Assembly: GCF_000218895.1 (NCBI RefSeq) | Contig: NC_015703.1 | Span: 4,105,001 to 4,169,000 of the forward strand | DNA: 64,000 nucleotides | Direction of reading: 5' to 3' | From: Runella slithyformis DSM 19594 | GTDB taxonomy: Bacteria > Bacteroidota > Bacteroidia > Cytophagales > Spirosomataceae | In this document: positions 51,501 to 59,491 of the stretch, one piece after another | Layout of the letters: the number at the start of each line of letters is the position of its first letter | Position numbering within the stretch: the stretch's first letter is position 1 | Notes under the pieces: generated by a model | What the model was told of the DNA's origin: nothing | What the model saw: the letters and a program-made list of their open reading frames with translations, nothing else | Databases searched by the model: none | Translations under genes and position numbers: made by a program

Positions 51501-52865
51501 GCCGAAGGCAGCGGAGGTACGGATGCGCTTGGCCGTTTCGTAGACCATGGTATCACGCTCAGCGGGGTCGTTGACATTATTTTGTTTATTCTCTTCGTAC
51601 CACACCTGAAATCGGTGGACGATGGCTTCTACGATGATCACGGCTCCGTCGACAATGACCCCAAAATCAATGGCTCCGAGTGACATCAGGTTGGCCGAAA
51701 TATCGAAGGTGTTCATCATTCCGATCGTAAACAGCATGGCCAACGGAATCACCGAAGCGGCCACCAGCCCGGCCCGCAGGCTTCCCATGAGCATCACCAG
51801 CACCACGATCACGATGAGTCCGCCGATGAGCAGGTTTTCGGTAACGGTCGTGATGGTTTTGTTGATGAGTTTGGTTCGCTCAATAAACGGTACGATCTCA
51901 ATGCCTTCGGGCAGGGTTTTTTGAATACGGGCCACCCGCTCCTTGACGGCATTGACGGTATTGGCCGAGTTGGCTCCTTTGAGCATCAGTACAATACCGC
52001 CTACTGCTTCGCCTTCGCCGTTACGCACCAAAGCGCCGAAACGGTTGGCATGACCGAAGCCTACCCCCGCTACATCTTTGACCAGTACCGGGATGCCGTT
52101 TACATTTTTAACCACGATCTGCTCAATGTCCGACAGGCTTTTCACAACCCCCTCGCCCCTGATAAACTGTGCCTGCCCCACGCGCTCAATGTAGCTTCCG
52201 CCTGTATTGGCATTATTGGTTTGGAGCGCGGTATACAGTTCGGGAAGTGTAATGTTGTGGGAGCGAAGACGCTCGGGATCAACGCTTACTTCGTATTGTT
52301 TTACAAAGCCGCCAAAACTGCTGATCTCGATCACCCCTTCAATGCCGGCCAATTGGCGCTTAACGATCCAGTCCTGAATCGTGCGCAGCTCGGTCAGGTC
52401 GTACCGGTCATGAAAACCTTCTTTGGTGGCTAAGGTGTATTGGTAAATTTCGCCCAAACCCGTTGTAAGGGGAGCAATCATGGGTTTTCCGAACTCGGCC
52501 GGAATTTCGGCTTCCACCATTTTAAGTTGGTCGGCCACCCACTGTTTCCCGCGGATGATGTCGATATCGTCTTTGAATACGACCGTTACAACGGAAAGAC
52601 CAAGTTTGGAAACCGAACGAATTTCGGTCACATCAGGAATGTTGGCCAGCGAAAGTTCAATCGGAGTGGTAACGAACTGTTCCACTTCCTGCGCGGCGAG
52701 GGTAGGCGTAAGGCTCAGGATCTGAACCTGATTGGTGGTAATGTCAGGGACGGCATCAATCGGCAAACGCGACAGCGAATAGCTTCCCCAAAGGATCAGC
52801 GCCAACACCGCCAACCCGATGATAAGTTTGTTTTTGATACTGTAATGGATCAATGAATCAATCAT
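48555..52865 (-). CDS. Heavy-metal RND pump fused to a TolC-like outer-membrane channel
   Basis: 1436 residues from the ATG at 52865 (MIDSLIHYSIKNK). Residues 1 to about 1036 are a complete HME-RND permease: the first helix with WGSYSLSRLPIDAVPDI, TM4 DFGVIVDGAVIIVE (about 400), and the last helix LATVVIGGILSATLLTLVVL. Residues about 1044-1062 form another hydrophobic helix (GGVLLLLFVIAGNAMG) that acts like a signal sequence. The rest has two OEP repeats with FSLSQAIERATQQNLSL and LQYSQTVIELEKWLG. The frame is open throughout, with no sign of frameshift. Such fusions occur in Bacteroidota. The TM4 motif is of divalent-metal type. Upstream lies a HYC/PP-like protein, downstream the adaptor. 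Confidence 0.92.
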   Translation of the reverse strand: MIDSLIHYSIKNKLIIGLAVLALILWGSYSLSRLPIDAVPDITTNQVQILSLTPTLAAQEVEQFVTTPIELSLANIPDVTEIRSVSKLGLSVVTVVFKDDIDIIRGKQWVADQLKMVEAEIPAEFGKPMIAPLTTGLGEIYQYTLATKEGFHDRYDLTELRTIQDWIVKRQLAGIEGVIEISSFGGFVKQYEVSVDPERLRSHNITLPELYTALQTNNANTGGSYIERVGQAQFIRGEGVVKSLSDIEQIVVKNVNGIPVLVKDVAGVGFGHANRFGALVRNGEGEAVGGIVLMLKGANSANTVNAVKERVARIQKTLPEGIEIVPFIERTKLINKTITTVTENLLIGGLIVIVVLVMLMGSLRAGLVAASVIPLAMLFTIGMMNTFDISANLMSLGAIDFGVIVDGAVIIVEAIVHRFQVWYEENKQNNVNDPAERDTMVYETAKRIRTSAAFGEIIILMVYLPILSLVGIEGKMFKPMALTVGFAIFGAFVLSLTYVPMMSSLVMGKNLNKHWTFSERALQWLYRRYEPMIRWALNWEKATVGITLALFVGALVIFGQLGGEFVPTLDEGDLAIDFRTASGTSLTETINSANKAHQILKKHFPEIQQIVGRVGASEIPTDPMPIEMVDQMINMKDISEWKNAKNREEMSEKMAAVLAEELPGTSVEMTQPIQMRFNEMITGVRSDVVVKLFGNDLDILYERANAAAKVIEKVNGVASVRVEQIVGLPQISINYNRPKIAQYGLNIADLNRLVRSGFAGETTGTVYEEERRFEMVVRLDSVHRQDIENVRQLLVPLPSGGTVPLAEVATIDFRKAPAQISHEETRRRITIGIGVLNRDIESVVEDVRAQIEQKVALPSGYFYTYGGAFENLQRAKDRLSFAVPVALFLIFALLYFTFHSVKESLLIFTAVPMSAIGGVFALWLRDMPFSISAGVGFIALFGVAVLNGIVLISYLNDLEKEGITDLRQRIMRTVEVRFRPVIITATVASLGFLPMAISNSGGAEVQRPLATVVIGGILSATLLTLVVLPVLYALFAKGKITPTPKGGVLLLLFVIAGNAMGQNQPPFSLSQAIERATQQNLSLKTAGLNVQSQQALVGSARSLPKLSADVLAGQIQSRPFDYTLSAVQSFEPFGVYRSREKVLQQQVNVSQKQQDIQRNDLVFNVKQQYYQLLYLYRLQQLLRAQDTLYRKAVEAANIRYKTGESTQLELVASETNRREIQNRQAVLVRDLQTSIMSLQALLYTDEPLQIDTLLNLQRSSAVQEGMNKYIALAEEENRLNRTLTELERAQLKPDWRVGMANQSIERRSGFTYVSGGLGIPLNTKPQKARIEAARINEQAGENQLKAVRFQAEANVKILRETLNKLQNTLQYYEQSALPQAELLLNTAYRQFRLGDIEYVEFFQNTRQAWQIRESYLSQQLQYSQTVIELEKWLGIE

Positions 52866-53109
52866 AGTGCATTTGTTAGGAATTTTAGTGGGAAGTGAGG
52901 GTTGTAAAGCCATGCAAAGAGACGAATTTTCACAATGGCGAATGGAAACAGCTTAACAGTGGTGTTGAAAGGAGTTGTTGAATAAATTAAATGAATACTT
53001 ATGCCTTGGGTAGCTTTCGTGAACAAAACTCAGGCCAACCGGAAAGGCATTCATCGGATGCGGGAACCCCATCCAAAAGGACCCAATGCTCCCATGAAAG
53101 AAAATGAAA

Positions 53110-53490
53110 CTAGCTTCGGGGGGGATAAATCAACGCCTTGAAAGAGAGAAAAGCGTAGGAATTAAGCCATTGAAAATCAGCTTTTTTATAAAAATAGCGA
53201 AGACTGTGCTGCTCAAGGGCAATAATTGCGGAAGGGAGTAGATAAAGACCCGTTACGGCATTAGCATCAACACTCGGCAAATGGTGTTTTTTCTGTTTGG
53301 TATGGTCAGAATCGGCCGAATAATGCATCATCATAAACTCCCAAAAACTCAATGGCTGCGGCGCTTCCTGCCGGTGCTCCTCAAAATGGGCCCATACTTC
53401 GGGCGAGTGCAGCAGGTCCATCGCCGCCCGGGGGAGGAGACTTTGTGCCAGCACGACGATTGCCAGAAAGCAGGTTGCCAAAACTTTCAT
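53110..53490 (-). CDS. Small exported protein of metal-resistance loci (HYC/PP-like)
   Basis: 126 residues with a signal peptide (VLATCFLAIVVLAQSLLPRA). It has MMHYSADSDHTKQKKHHLP, rich in His near a Tyr, and ends ALIYPPRS. The His cluster and the C-terminal PP are seen in small Bacteroidota proteins found next to metal RND pumps. The Cys pairs of the HYC_CC_PP family are missing here. It may bind metal in the periplasm. It lies about 245 bp upstream of the fused pump on the same strand. Confidence 0.7.
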   Translation of the reverse strand: MKVLATCFLAIVVLAQSLLPRAAMDLLHSPEVWAHFEEHRQEAPQPLSFWEFMMMHYSADSDHTKQKKHHLPSVDANAVTGLYLLPSAIIALEQHSLRYFYKKADFQWLNSYAFLSFKALIYPPRS

Positions 53491-53637
53491 CGGAGAATGT
53501 TGTTAACAAACAAAAATAGGTTTATTCGGTATAGAATAGGTCTACCGGATGCATTCTGTTTGAAATTTAGAATTAGTATAGATATTATTTGGTGTAAAGC
53601 ATTGATTTACAATGCGATGTTTTTTTTATTTGAGAAG

Positions 53638-53683
53638 GATGACGTCGGTCATTTGATATTCTTGCAATTGGCATGTTAATTTG
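53638..53683 (+). promoter_or_regulatory. Fnr/Crp-like dyad E and -7 element upstream of feoAB
   Basis: Dyad ATGAC-GTCG-GTCAT (53639-53652 core), 37.5 bp from the end of the -7 element TTAATTTG (53676-53683) on the plus strand. This is the same geometry as the four sites at 13-19 kb. Fnr control of feo is known in Escherichia coli. Confidence 0.55.
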
Positions 53684-53788
53684 CAGCCGTTTATTTAAAC
53701 TCAATCTAAATAGATTTTGTTTCTATTCGATACATATCTTTTTCATTGATTGGGAATGAGACCCGTAAAAAGGAAAAAGCAACATCAA

Positions 53789-54016
53789 ATGAGAACTATT
53801 GCTGATTTAAAAATAGGAGAACGTGCTTTTGTAAAAGCTTTCCGACAGGTTGATTTATCCTTAAAACTGCTCGAAATGGGCTGCTTGCCGGGCGAAGAAA
53901 TTATGTTGGATTTTATTGCGCCTTTCGGCGACCCGCTCGGCATACAGGTCAATGGTTATTGCCTTGCCATGCGTAAAGACGAAGCGGCAACGGTTTTGGT
54001 TGAAGATAGCATTTAA
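53789..54016 (+). CDS. feoA: Ferrous iron transport protein FeoA
   Basis: 75 residues from the ATG at 53789 (MRTIADLKIGERAFVKA). A start 39 bp upstream would add a basic stretch with no family match. FeoA is an SH3-like domain: LLEMGCLPGEEIMLDF and AMRKDEAATVLVE. It helps FeoB in ferrous iron import. It is separated from feoB by 6 bp, so translation is probably coupled. Confidence 0.93.
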   Translation: MRTIADLKIGERAFVKAFRQVDLSLKLLEMGCLPGEEIMLDFIAPFGDPLGIQVNGYCLAMRKDEAATVLVEDSI

Positions 54017-54022
54017 TACACT

Positions 54023-56152
54023 TTGAAAAAGACACCCACTATCGTCCTTGTCGGAAATCCCAATAGCGGCAAATCATCTTTGTTTAACCAACTTACCGGC
54101 TTACGTCAAAAAGTGGGGAATTTTCCCAGCGTAACCATTGAGAAAAAATCGGGAACGCTATCATTGGATGGTAAGCTGGAGGCCGTCGTGATCGACCTGC
54201 CCGGATTGTACAGCCTTTATCCAAAAGCATTGGATGAGCGGGTGGTGATTGATATTCTGGCTAATCCTGCGCACGAAAATTATCCCGATGTGGTGGTGAT
54301 TGTGGCCGATGCTTCCAATCTTAAACGTAACTTATTGCTTTTTACGCAGGTAGCCGATCTTGGCCTGCCGGTAGTACTGGCTCTGAACATGCTCGACGTA
54401 GCGCGCGACAAACACCTCCAGGTAAATGCCGTTAAGCTTGCTATGAAGTTAGGGGTGCCCGTGGTGCGTATCAACGCGCGGGTAGGTGAGGGATTGGATA
54501 ATCTGAAACAGGCTGTTATCCAAACCCTTGAACGTCCGGCAATCACGACAGCCCATCAAAAATACTTTTTTAATCCGGCGGATCAATTCCCCGAACTTAT
54601 CAGCGACGTAAAGCGTGATCATCAACTTTCCAATAATTATCTGGCACTGCAGTATGTGCAGCAACACGACGCTTTTTCATTTTTGAATACCGAAAAGCGA
54701 GTAGCGTTTGACCGACTGATTGACAGGTATGAATTCAAAGAAAGCGGGTTTCAGGCCGTTGAAACCATGCATCGGTACGCCATGATTGACGGATTGGTCA
54801 AAGATTCGGTGAAAGTGGCGGATGATTTTTTGGTAAAGCCTCTCTGGACCAAGCGATTGGATGCTGTGTTACTGCATCCTTTTTGGGGATATGCGGTTTT
54901 TTTATTGGTTTTACTCACCATTTTTCAGGCAGTTTTTACCCTGGCGGCCTATCCCATGGATATGATTGATGCGGGGGTGTCGTCGTTGAATGATTGGCTG
55001 AAACAACAGTTGCCGCCCGGTGCTTTAACGGATTTGCTGACCGATGGCCTCATTGCAGGTATCGGCGGCGTTGTGATCTTTATACCGCAAATTGCCTTTT
55101 TGTTTTTCCTGGTGGCCCTGCTGGAAGAGTCCGGCTACATGGCGAGGGTGATGGTCATCATGGACAAACTGATGCGTACATTTGGCCTCAACGGTAAAAG
55201 CGTGGTGCCGCTGATTTCGGGCGTTGCCTGTGCGGTGCCGGCCATTATGTCGGCGCGGAGTATCGGTAATCGAAAAGAACGCCTGTTGACCATTCTGGTG
55301 ACACCGCTGATGAGTTGCTCGGCCCGACTGCCTATTTTTACCATCCTGATTGCCTTGGTCGTGCCTGCTACGCCCGTTTTGGGCTTTTTTACCTTGCAGG
55401 GACTGACGCTGATGGGGCTTTACCTGTTGGGGCTGCTCAGCGCTTTGCTGTCGGCATGGGCGATCAAAGGATTTGTTACAAGCAGCGAACGCGGCTATTT
55501 TGTGATGGAAATGCCCACCTACAAGGCTCCCAGATGGTATCATGTAGGAATATCGGTGTGGGACAGCGTGAAATCCTTTGTGACACAGGCCGGGAAAATC
55601 ATCGTGGCGATTTCGATCATTCTGTGGGTCTTGGCATCGTACGGTCCGGGAGATACAATAGCGCTGGCGGAAGAAACGGTGCAACAGACAAATCCGACAT
55701 TGAAAGGAACTGCGCTGGAAAATGCGGTTGCAGCCTATAAATTGGAAAATTCGTACGCGGGGCATTTCGGCAAATTCATCGAGCCGGCCATTGCACCGCT
55801 GGGCTATGATTGGAAGATCGGCATTGCATTGCTGGCGTCGTTTGCGGCTCGCGAAGTTTTTGTGGGTACCATGAGTACCATTTACAGTATCGGCAGCGTA
55901 GCCGATGACGACAACGGAACCATCAAAGCCCGCATGCGCGCCGAACTTAATCCCAAAACGGGGGAGCCGATGTATACGCCGGCACTGGCGTTTTCACTCT
56001 TGATTTTCTACGTATTTGCCATGATGTGCATGAGTACCATTGCCGTCGTTTATCGCGAAACGCGGGGTTGGAAATGGCCGCTCATTCAACTGGCCTACAT
56101 GACGGCTCTGGCTTACGGGCTGGCCTTTGTCACGTATCAGTGGTTGAAGTGA
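54023..56152 (+). CDS. feoB: Ferrous iron transporter FeoB (TTG start)
   Basis: 709 residues, full length. The N-terminal G domain has GNPNSGKSS (G1), DLPGLYS (G3) and NMLD (G4). A spacer leads to the membrane part, with the two Gate motifs PLISGVACAVPAIMSAR and ILVTPLMSCSARLPIFTIL, which hold the conserved Cys. The start is TTG at 54023, the first possible codon after the feoA stop. No in-frame ATG lies before the G1 motif. It imports Fe2+ across the inner membrane, driven or gated by GTP. Iron or oxygen control is likely through dyad E. Confidence 0.95.
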   Translation: MKKTPTIVLVGNPNSGKSSLFNQLTGLRQKVGNFPSVTIEKKSGTLSLDGKLEAVVIDLPGLYSLYPKALDERVVIDILANPAHENYPDVVVIVADASNLKRNLLLFTQVADLGLPVVLALNMLDVARDKHLQVNAVKLAMKLGVPVVRINARVGEGLDNLKQAVIQTLERPAITTAHQKYFFNPADQFPELISDVKRDHQLSNNYLALQYVQQHDAFSFLNTEKRVAFDRLIDRYEFKESGFQAVETMHRYAMIDGLVKDSVKVADDFLVKPLWTKRLDAVLLHPFWGYAVFLLVLLTIFQAVFTLAAYPMDMIDAGVSSLNDWLKQQLPPGALTDLLTDGLIAGIGGVVIFIPQIAFLFFLVALLEESGYMARVMVIMDKLMRTFGLNGKSVVPLISGVACAVPAIMSARSIGNRKERLLTILVTPLMSCSARLPIFTILIALVVPATPVLGFFTLQGLTLMGLYLLGLLSALLSAWAIKGFVTSSERGYFVMEMPTYKAPRWYHVGISVWDSVKSFVTQAGKIIVAISIILWVLASYGPGDTIALAEETVQQTNPTLKGTALENAVAAYKLENSYAGHFGKFIEPAIAPLGYDWKIGIALLASFAAREVFVGTMSTIYSIGSVADDDNGTIKARMRAELNPKTGEPMYTPALAFSLLIFYVFAMMCMSTIAVVYRETRGWKWPLIQLAYMTALAYGLAFVTYQWLK

Positions 56153-56238
56153 TGTGTCGTCGCATCTGATAAATACATTCGCTCTCTCTTACCCGTCTGT
56201 CGGTTCTCAACCGTCGGACGGGTTGAAGTAAATGGCCC

Positions 56239-57156
56239 TCAAAAATACATCCTTTGCGCTACCCGAAATGTATTGCAGTGCGCTTCCACAATATCGGCAA
56301 TGCGCGGTGAATACCCGCCGCCTATCGACACTGCCACCGGAATATGATGGGTTTGACATTGGGCAAACACAAATTCGTCGCGTTGGCGGCAGCCATCCAA
56401 ACTTACCTTAAGTTTTCCCAATTTATCCGTCCCTAAAATGTCAACGCCCGAAATGTAAAAGGCAAAATCGGGTTTTTGCGCTTTAATCAGGGCAGGGAGT
56501 GTGTCGGTGAGCAATTGCAGATACTCTTCATCCTGCGTGCCGGTGGGCAGGGCGATGTCCAGATCGGAGACTTCTTTGTGCAAAGGATAATTATCTTTGC
56601 CGTGCATGGAAAAGGTAAATACGCGCGGTTCGTTCTGAAAGATCACGGCAGTGCCATTTCCCTGGTGGACATCCAGGTCAATAACGAGTATTTTGGAGAC
56701 AGATTTATTTTTCAATAGATAGTTAGCGGCAATCGCAACATCGTTCAACAGACAGAATCCTTCGCCCCGGTCGGCATAGGCGTGGTGCGTGCCGCCCGCG
56801 ACGTTCATTGAAACTCCGTGGGTTAACGCATGGTGCGTGCATTCGATGGTGCCTTGGGCAATGCGGGTTTCACGCTCAATGAGCCTTGCCGACAGGGGAA
56901 AGCCGATGCGTCGGACCATCTTTTCCGAAATGCGTAACTGTTTTAAATCCTCCCAATAGGCGCGAGTATGTACGTCCAGGATCCACCGTTCGTCCAATGT
57001 GCCCGGAGAAAAGAAATTATCCGACGTGCAGGAACCTTCATATAGAAGTTGTTCGGGAATAAGCTCATATTTGAGCATGGGAAAACGGTGCGGCTCGCCA
57101 TTGGGTCCAACGGGCAACGGATGACAATAAATAGGATCAAAGGCAATGTGGAGCAT
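56239..57156 (-). CDS. Histone-deacetylase-family (AcuC/acetylpolyamine-type) hydrolase
   Basis: 305 residues, a single HDAC domain. The active-site set is VAGGTHHAYADRGEGFC (the two His), DLDVHQGNGTA (Asp and His zinc ligands) and a C-terminal SIGGGYSP. It also has HALTHGVSMN and the phrase ISGVDIL for the third ligand region. Bacterial members remove acetyl groups from lysines or polyamines using zinc, but the substrate here is unknown. It is a single gene, convergent with feoB. Confidence 0.92.
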   Translation of the reverse strand: MLHIAFDPIYCHPLPVGPNGEPHRFPMLKYELIPEQLLYEGSCTSDNFFSPGTLDERWILDVHTRAYWEDLKQLRISEKMVRRIGFPLSARLIERETRIAQGTIECTHHALTHGVSMNVAGGTHHAYADRGEGFCLLNDVAIAANYLLKNKSVSKILVIDLDVHQGNGTAVIFQNEPRVFTFSMHGKDNYPLHKEVSDLDIALPTGTQDEEYLQLLTDTLPALIKAQKPDFAFYISGVDILGTDKLGKLKVSLDGCRQRDEFVFAQCQTHHIPVAVSIGGGYSPRIADIVEAHCNTFRVAQRMYF

Positions 57157-57227
57157 GAAAAAAAATAAAATGATTTAGGGAGTATTTTCGTTATAACTAG
57201 ACACACATCTAATCAATTTGTAAAACA

Positions 57228-57833
57228 ATGAAAGTTAAGTATTTGAATATCATCATAGGGCTTGCGGCGGCGGCATTGAGCTGGTCATGCAACCCCGATG
57301 CCTTACAGGACCTAACGCCGGAGGATTCACAAGTGTTCATAACAAACTACGAGAAAAATACCAACTTCGGCAATTATGCCACATTCAGCATGGCCGACAG
57401 CGTATATGTAGTGCAGAATGGCCGTTCGGGCGTTTCCACTTTAGGGCTGGATTACAACGTATTAAGACGCGTAGCAACCAACATGACCAATCGTGGATAT
57501 ACCAGGGTGGGAAAGGAAGCCAAACCCGATTTTGGCGTGAATGTATTGCGTATCAGCGAAACCCAAACGGGTGTGGTAGCCAATATCAATCCCTGGAACA
57601 ATTATTGGGGCTTTGGCGGCGGTTTTTACTACCCGCCCATTTATTCGTATTATCAAACCACCGAAAGGTATTGGTCCATTGAGATCATTGATCTCAAAAA
57701 TGCAGGAACGAGTGATAGGGCGACTGTGGTCTGGAATGCCCAGATTCGCGGTAATGGTATCTTTGATGACATTACCGTCGGGTCGGTCATTGATGCGGTA
57801 TTTACGCAATCGGCTTATCTCAAAAAGAACTAA
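57228..57833 (+). CDS. DUF4136-family lipoprotein
   Basis: 201 residues, lipoprotein signal with LSWSC (Cys about 21). The body has TNFGNYATFSMADSV, NMTNRGYTRVGKEAKPDFGVNV and a C-terminal strand. This is the DUF4136 pattern (ripening of a YtxH-like or outer-membrane-anchored beta domain, function not known). It contains a long aromatic stretch, NNYWGFGGGFYYPP, typical of the family. It precedes the beta-barrel gene by 58 bp, so both may be one operon. Confidence 0.85.
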   Translation: MKVKYLNIIIGLAAAALSWSCNPDALQDLTPEDSQVFITNYEKNTNFGNYATFSMADSVYVVQNGRSGVSTLGLDYNVLRRVATNMTNRGYTRVGKEAKPDFGVNVLRISETQTGVVANINPWNNYWGFGGGFYYPPIYSYYQTTERYWSIEIIDLKNAGTSDRATVVWNAQIRGNGIFDDITVGSVIDAVFTQSAYLKKN

Positions 57834-57891
57834 AAAATGTAAGGCTAAAAATAAGAGGATATAAAAGTTCTCAAAAGGCCTGATTCCAACA

Positions 57892-58569
57892 ATGAAAAAT
57901 ATGAAAAGAATAATGTGTTTGGCGATAGCTCTGGCCTTTGCGGGAGAGCTCTTTGCACAGCAGGTGATCGAACGTCGGGAATTGTTTAAACGCCCCTCTC
58001 CTTACGAGCGATACACCACCTATCGGGTGTCAGTAACGGGGGGCTTGGGAATGCCGGCGGGAACGTTCGGTACGTATATGGACAAAACAACTCTGCGTAA
58101 TTATAACATAGCCCTTGATTTTGTTTTTCCAAAAACTAATGTATCGGCCGGGGTTTCTATCGGTTCGCAATATTTTCAAAATCGCATCGGAAGGCAGCTG
58201 TACAGTTCGGATAACCAAGATGTATCAGCCGTACAGACTCGTACTTTCTCGGCTATTCCTGTGATCTTGACGGGCAGTTACCACGTTGGAAACGTCAATG
58301 CGCTCATTCGTCCGTATGTGCAGGTAGGGGTAGGGGGAGCCTTTGCCGAACTGATCAACTATTGGGGCACCATTCCTACGGGCGACAATGGCTTTCGTTT
58401 TGTGGCGCAGGCAGGAGCCGGTGTGCGGGTACTGTTCAAAAAACAGGGAAAGTTGGGGCTGGAAGCCGGAGCTACGTATCAGCACATGCCGTTTGAGTTT
58501 GCCAATGAGGGCATCAAAGATGCTTCTACGCTGAATGCCCGGGTAGGATTTTTCTATCGTTGGTGGTAG
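57892..58569 (+). CDS. Outer-membrane beta-barrel protein
   Basis: 225 residues with a signal peptide (CLAIALAFAGELFAQ). It has alternating strands with aromatic ends, such as YRVSVTGGLGMPAGTF and VGVGGAFAELINYWG. The last residues VGFFYRWW end in an aromatic for membrane insertion by the Bam complex. This is the small porin-like OMP_b-brl type. Its task may be structural or adhesive. It lies just before a hairpin that could terminate it and after the DUF4136 gene. Confidence 0.8.
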   Translation: MKNMKRIMCLAIALAFAGELFAQQVIERRELFKRPSPYERYTTYRVSVTGGLGMPAGTFGTYMDKTTLRNYNIALDFVFPKTNVSAGVSIGSQYFQNRIGRQLYSSDNQDVSAVQTRTFSAIPVILTGSYHVGNVNALIRPYVQVGVGGAFAELINYWGTIPTGDNGFRFVAQAGAGVRVLFKKQGKLGLEAGATYQHMPFEFANEGIKDASTLNARVGFFYRWW

Positions 58570-58578
58570 AATCAGTTT

Positions 58579-58636
58579 GCAGTTTACAGTAGGCAGTTGA
58601 TAAGATTTTACTGCTTACTGTAAACTGCTTACTTTT
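58579..58636 (+). repeat. 19-bp inverted repeat with T-run, terminator-like
   Basis: GCAGTTTACAGTAGGCAGT (58579-58597) and ACTGCTTACTGTAAACTGC (58610-58628) differ by one base from perfect pairing. TTTTT follows at 58632-58636. It lies between convergent genes and likely ends the barrel gene. The words resemble other intergenic repeats in the window. Confidence 0.65.
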
Positions 58637-59058
58637 TAAGCTTCAATCGTAATTTCGTGCGTAAGCTCAGCCAACGGCTCAAATTGAGCGGTGGCAGAGC
58701 AGTATTTTTCCATCGAAAGTTTTACGGCACGCTCCACTTTGGCGCGGTCCAGATTTCCCCTGAAGAAATAGTGAATATGCACCTTACGGAACGGAGAGCG
58801 CTCGGTTCCGTCTTCTTTGGTGCGTTCACCTTCTACCGAGATCCGAAAGTCCAATACTTCCTGCCGTTGTTTTTTCAGCACCAGCACCACATCGATGGCG
58901 CTGCAACTGCCCAATCCCATCAGCAATAATTCCATGGGGCGCACACCTGCGTTTTTTCCGCCAAGGGCCGGAGAGGCGTCGGTGTGTACTTTTTGGTCTG
59001 AGGAACCCGTGGCTTCAAAGTGAAAGCCGTCGTCTACGCGTACCAGTTCTACTTTCAT
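58636..59058 (-). CDS. OsmC/Ohr-family protein
   Basis: 140 residues. The two catalytic cysteines are GLGSCSAIDVVLVLKKQ (Cys about 54) and MEKYCSATAQF (about 118). The first part forms the beta-alpha fold with a charged KVHTDASPALGGKNAG loop. The family reduces organic hydroperoxides with a lipoamide- or thiol-dependent cycle. It is cytoplasmic. The neighbour at 59099 lies 40 bp upstream on the same strand, but I cannot tell if it is one operon. Confidence 0.93.
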   Translation of the reverse strand: MKVELVRVDDGFHFEATGSSDQKVHTDASPALGGKNAGVRPMELLLMGLGSCSAIDVVLVLKKQRQEVLDFRISVEGERTKEDGTERSPFRKVHIHYFFRGNLDRAKVERAVKLSMEKYCSATAQFEPLAELTHEITIEA

Positions 59059-59098
59059 GAGTTTTAAAAAAGTTAATCGTTATCGAAACGATAACACA

Positions 59099-59464
59099 CT
59101 ATTGTTTGTCAGCCAACATTTCCGTATCCTGAATCAGGAGCGAAAGCCCCGTTACTTTTTTAGTATCGGGATTACGTTTGAACGTAATGATGGAGCCGTA
59201 TTGACTCGTGGATTTGAACGTATCCGCTTTGTCCTGTTTCAGCAGCTTATTGGCCCCGTTTTCGTCGGCTTCTCCGTACAGAGTGCCTTCTTTGAGGGTT
59301 ATTTTAAAAACACTGAAATAACCGTTGTCTTTCATTTTATACGTTCCCGTGTATTCAGACAATGAATCGGCTGAGCCGGACGAAAGCGCCGCCGGCGAAG
59401 AGCCGGTCAGGGACATCAACAAAATGCTGATTCCCAAAAAACAAATCGGAATCCACTTTTTCAT
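59099..59464 (-). CDS. Small exported protein, DUF3471-like
   Basis: 121 residues with a signal peptide (KKWIPICFLGISILLMSLTGS). The mature part has YTGTYKMKDNGYFSVFKITLKEGTLYGEAD, a beta-hairpin repeat seen in the DUF3471 domain that follows beta-lactamase-like domains. It stands alone here. Function unknown. It begins 27 bp after the stop of the cyclophilin gene. Confidence 0.75.
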   Translation of the reverse strand: MKKWIPICFLGISILLMSLTGSSPAALSSGSADSLSEYTGTYKMKDNGYFSVFKITLKEGTLYGEADENGANKLLKQDKADTFKSTSQYGSIITFKRNPDTKKVTGLSLLIQDTEMLADKQ

Positions 59465-59491
59465 CGTACGTGTCGGTTATGATGACGAAGC

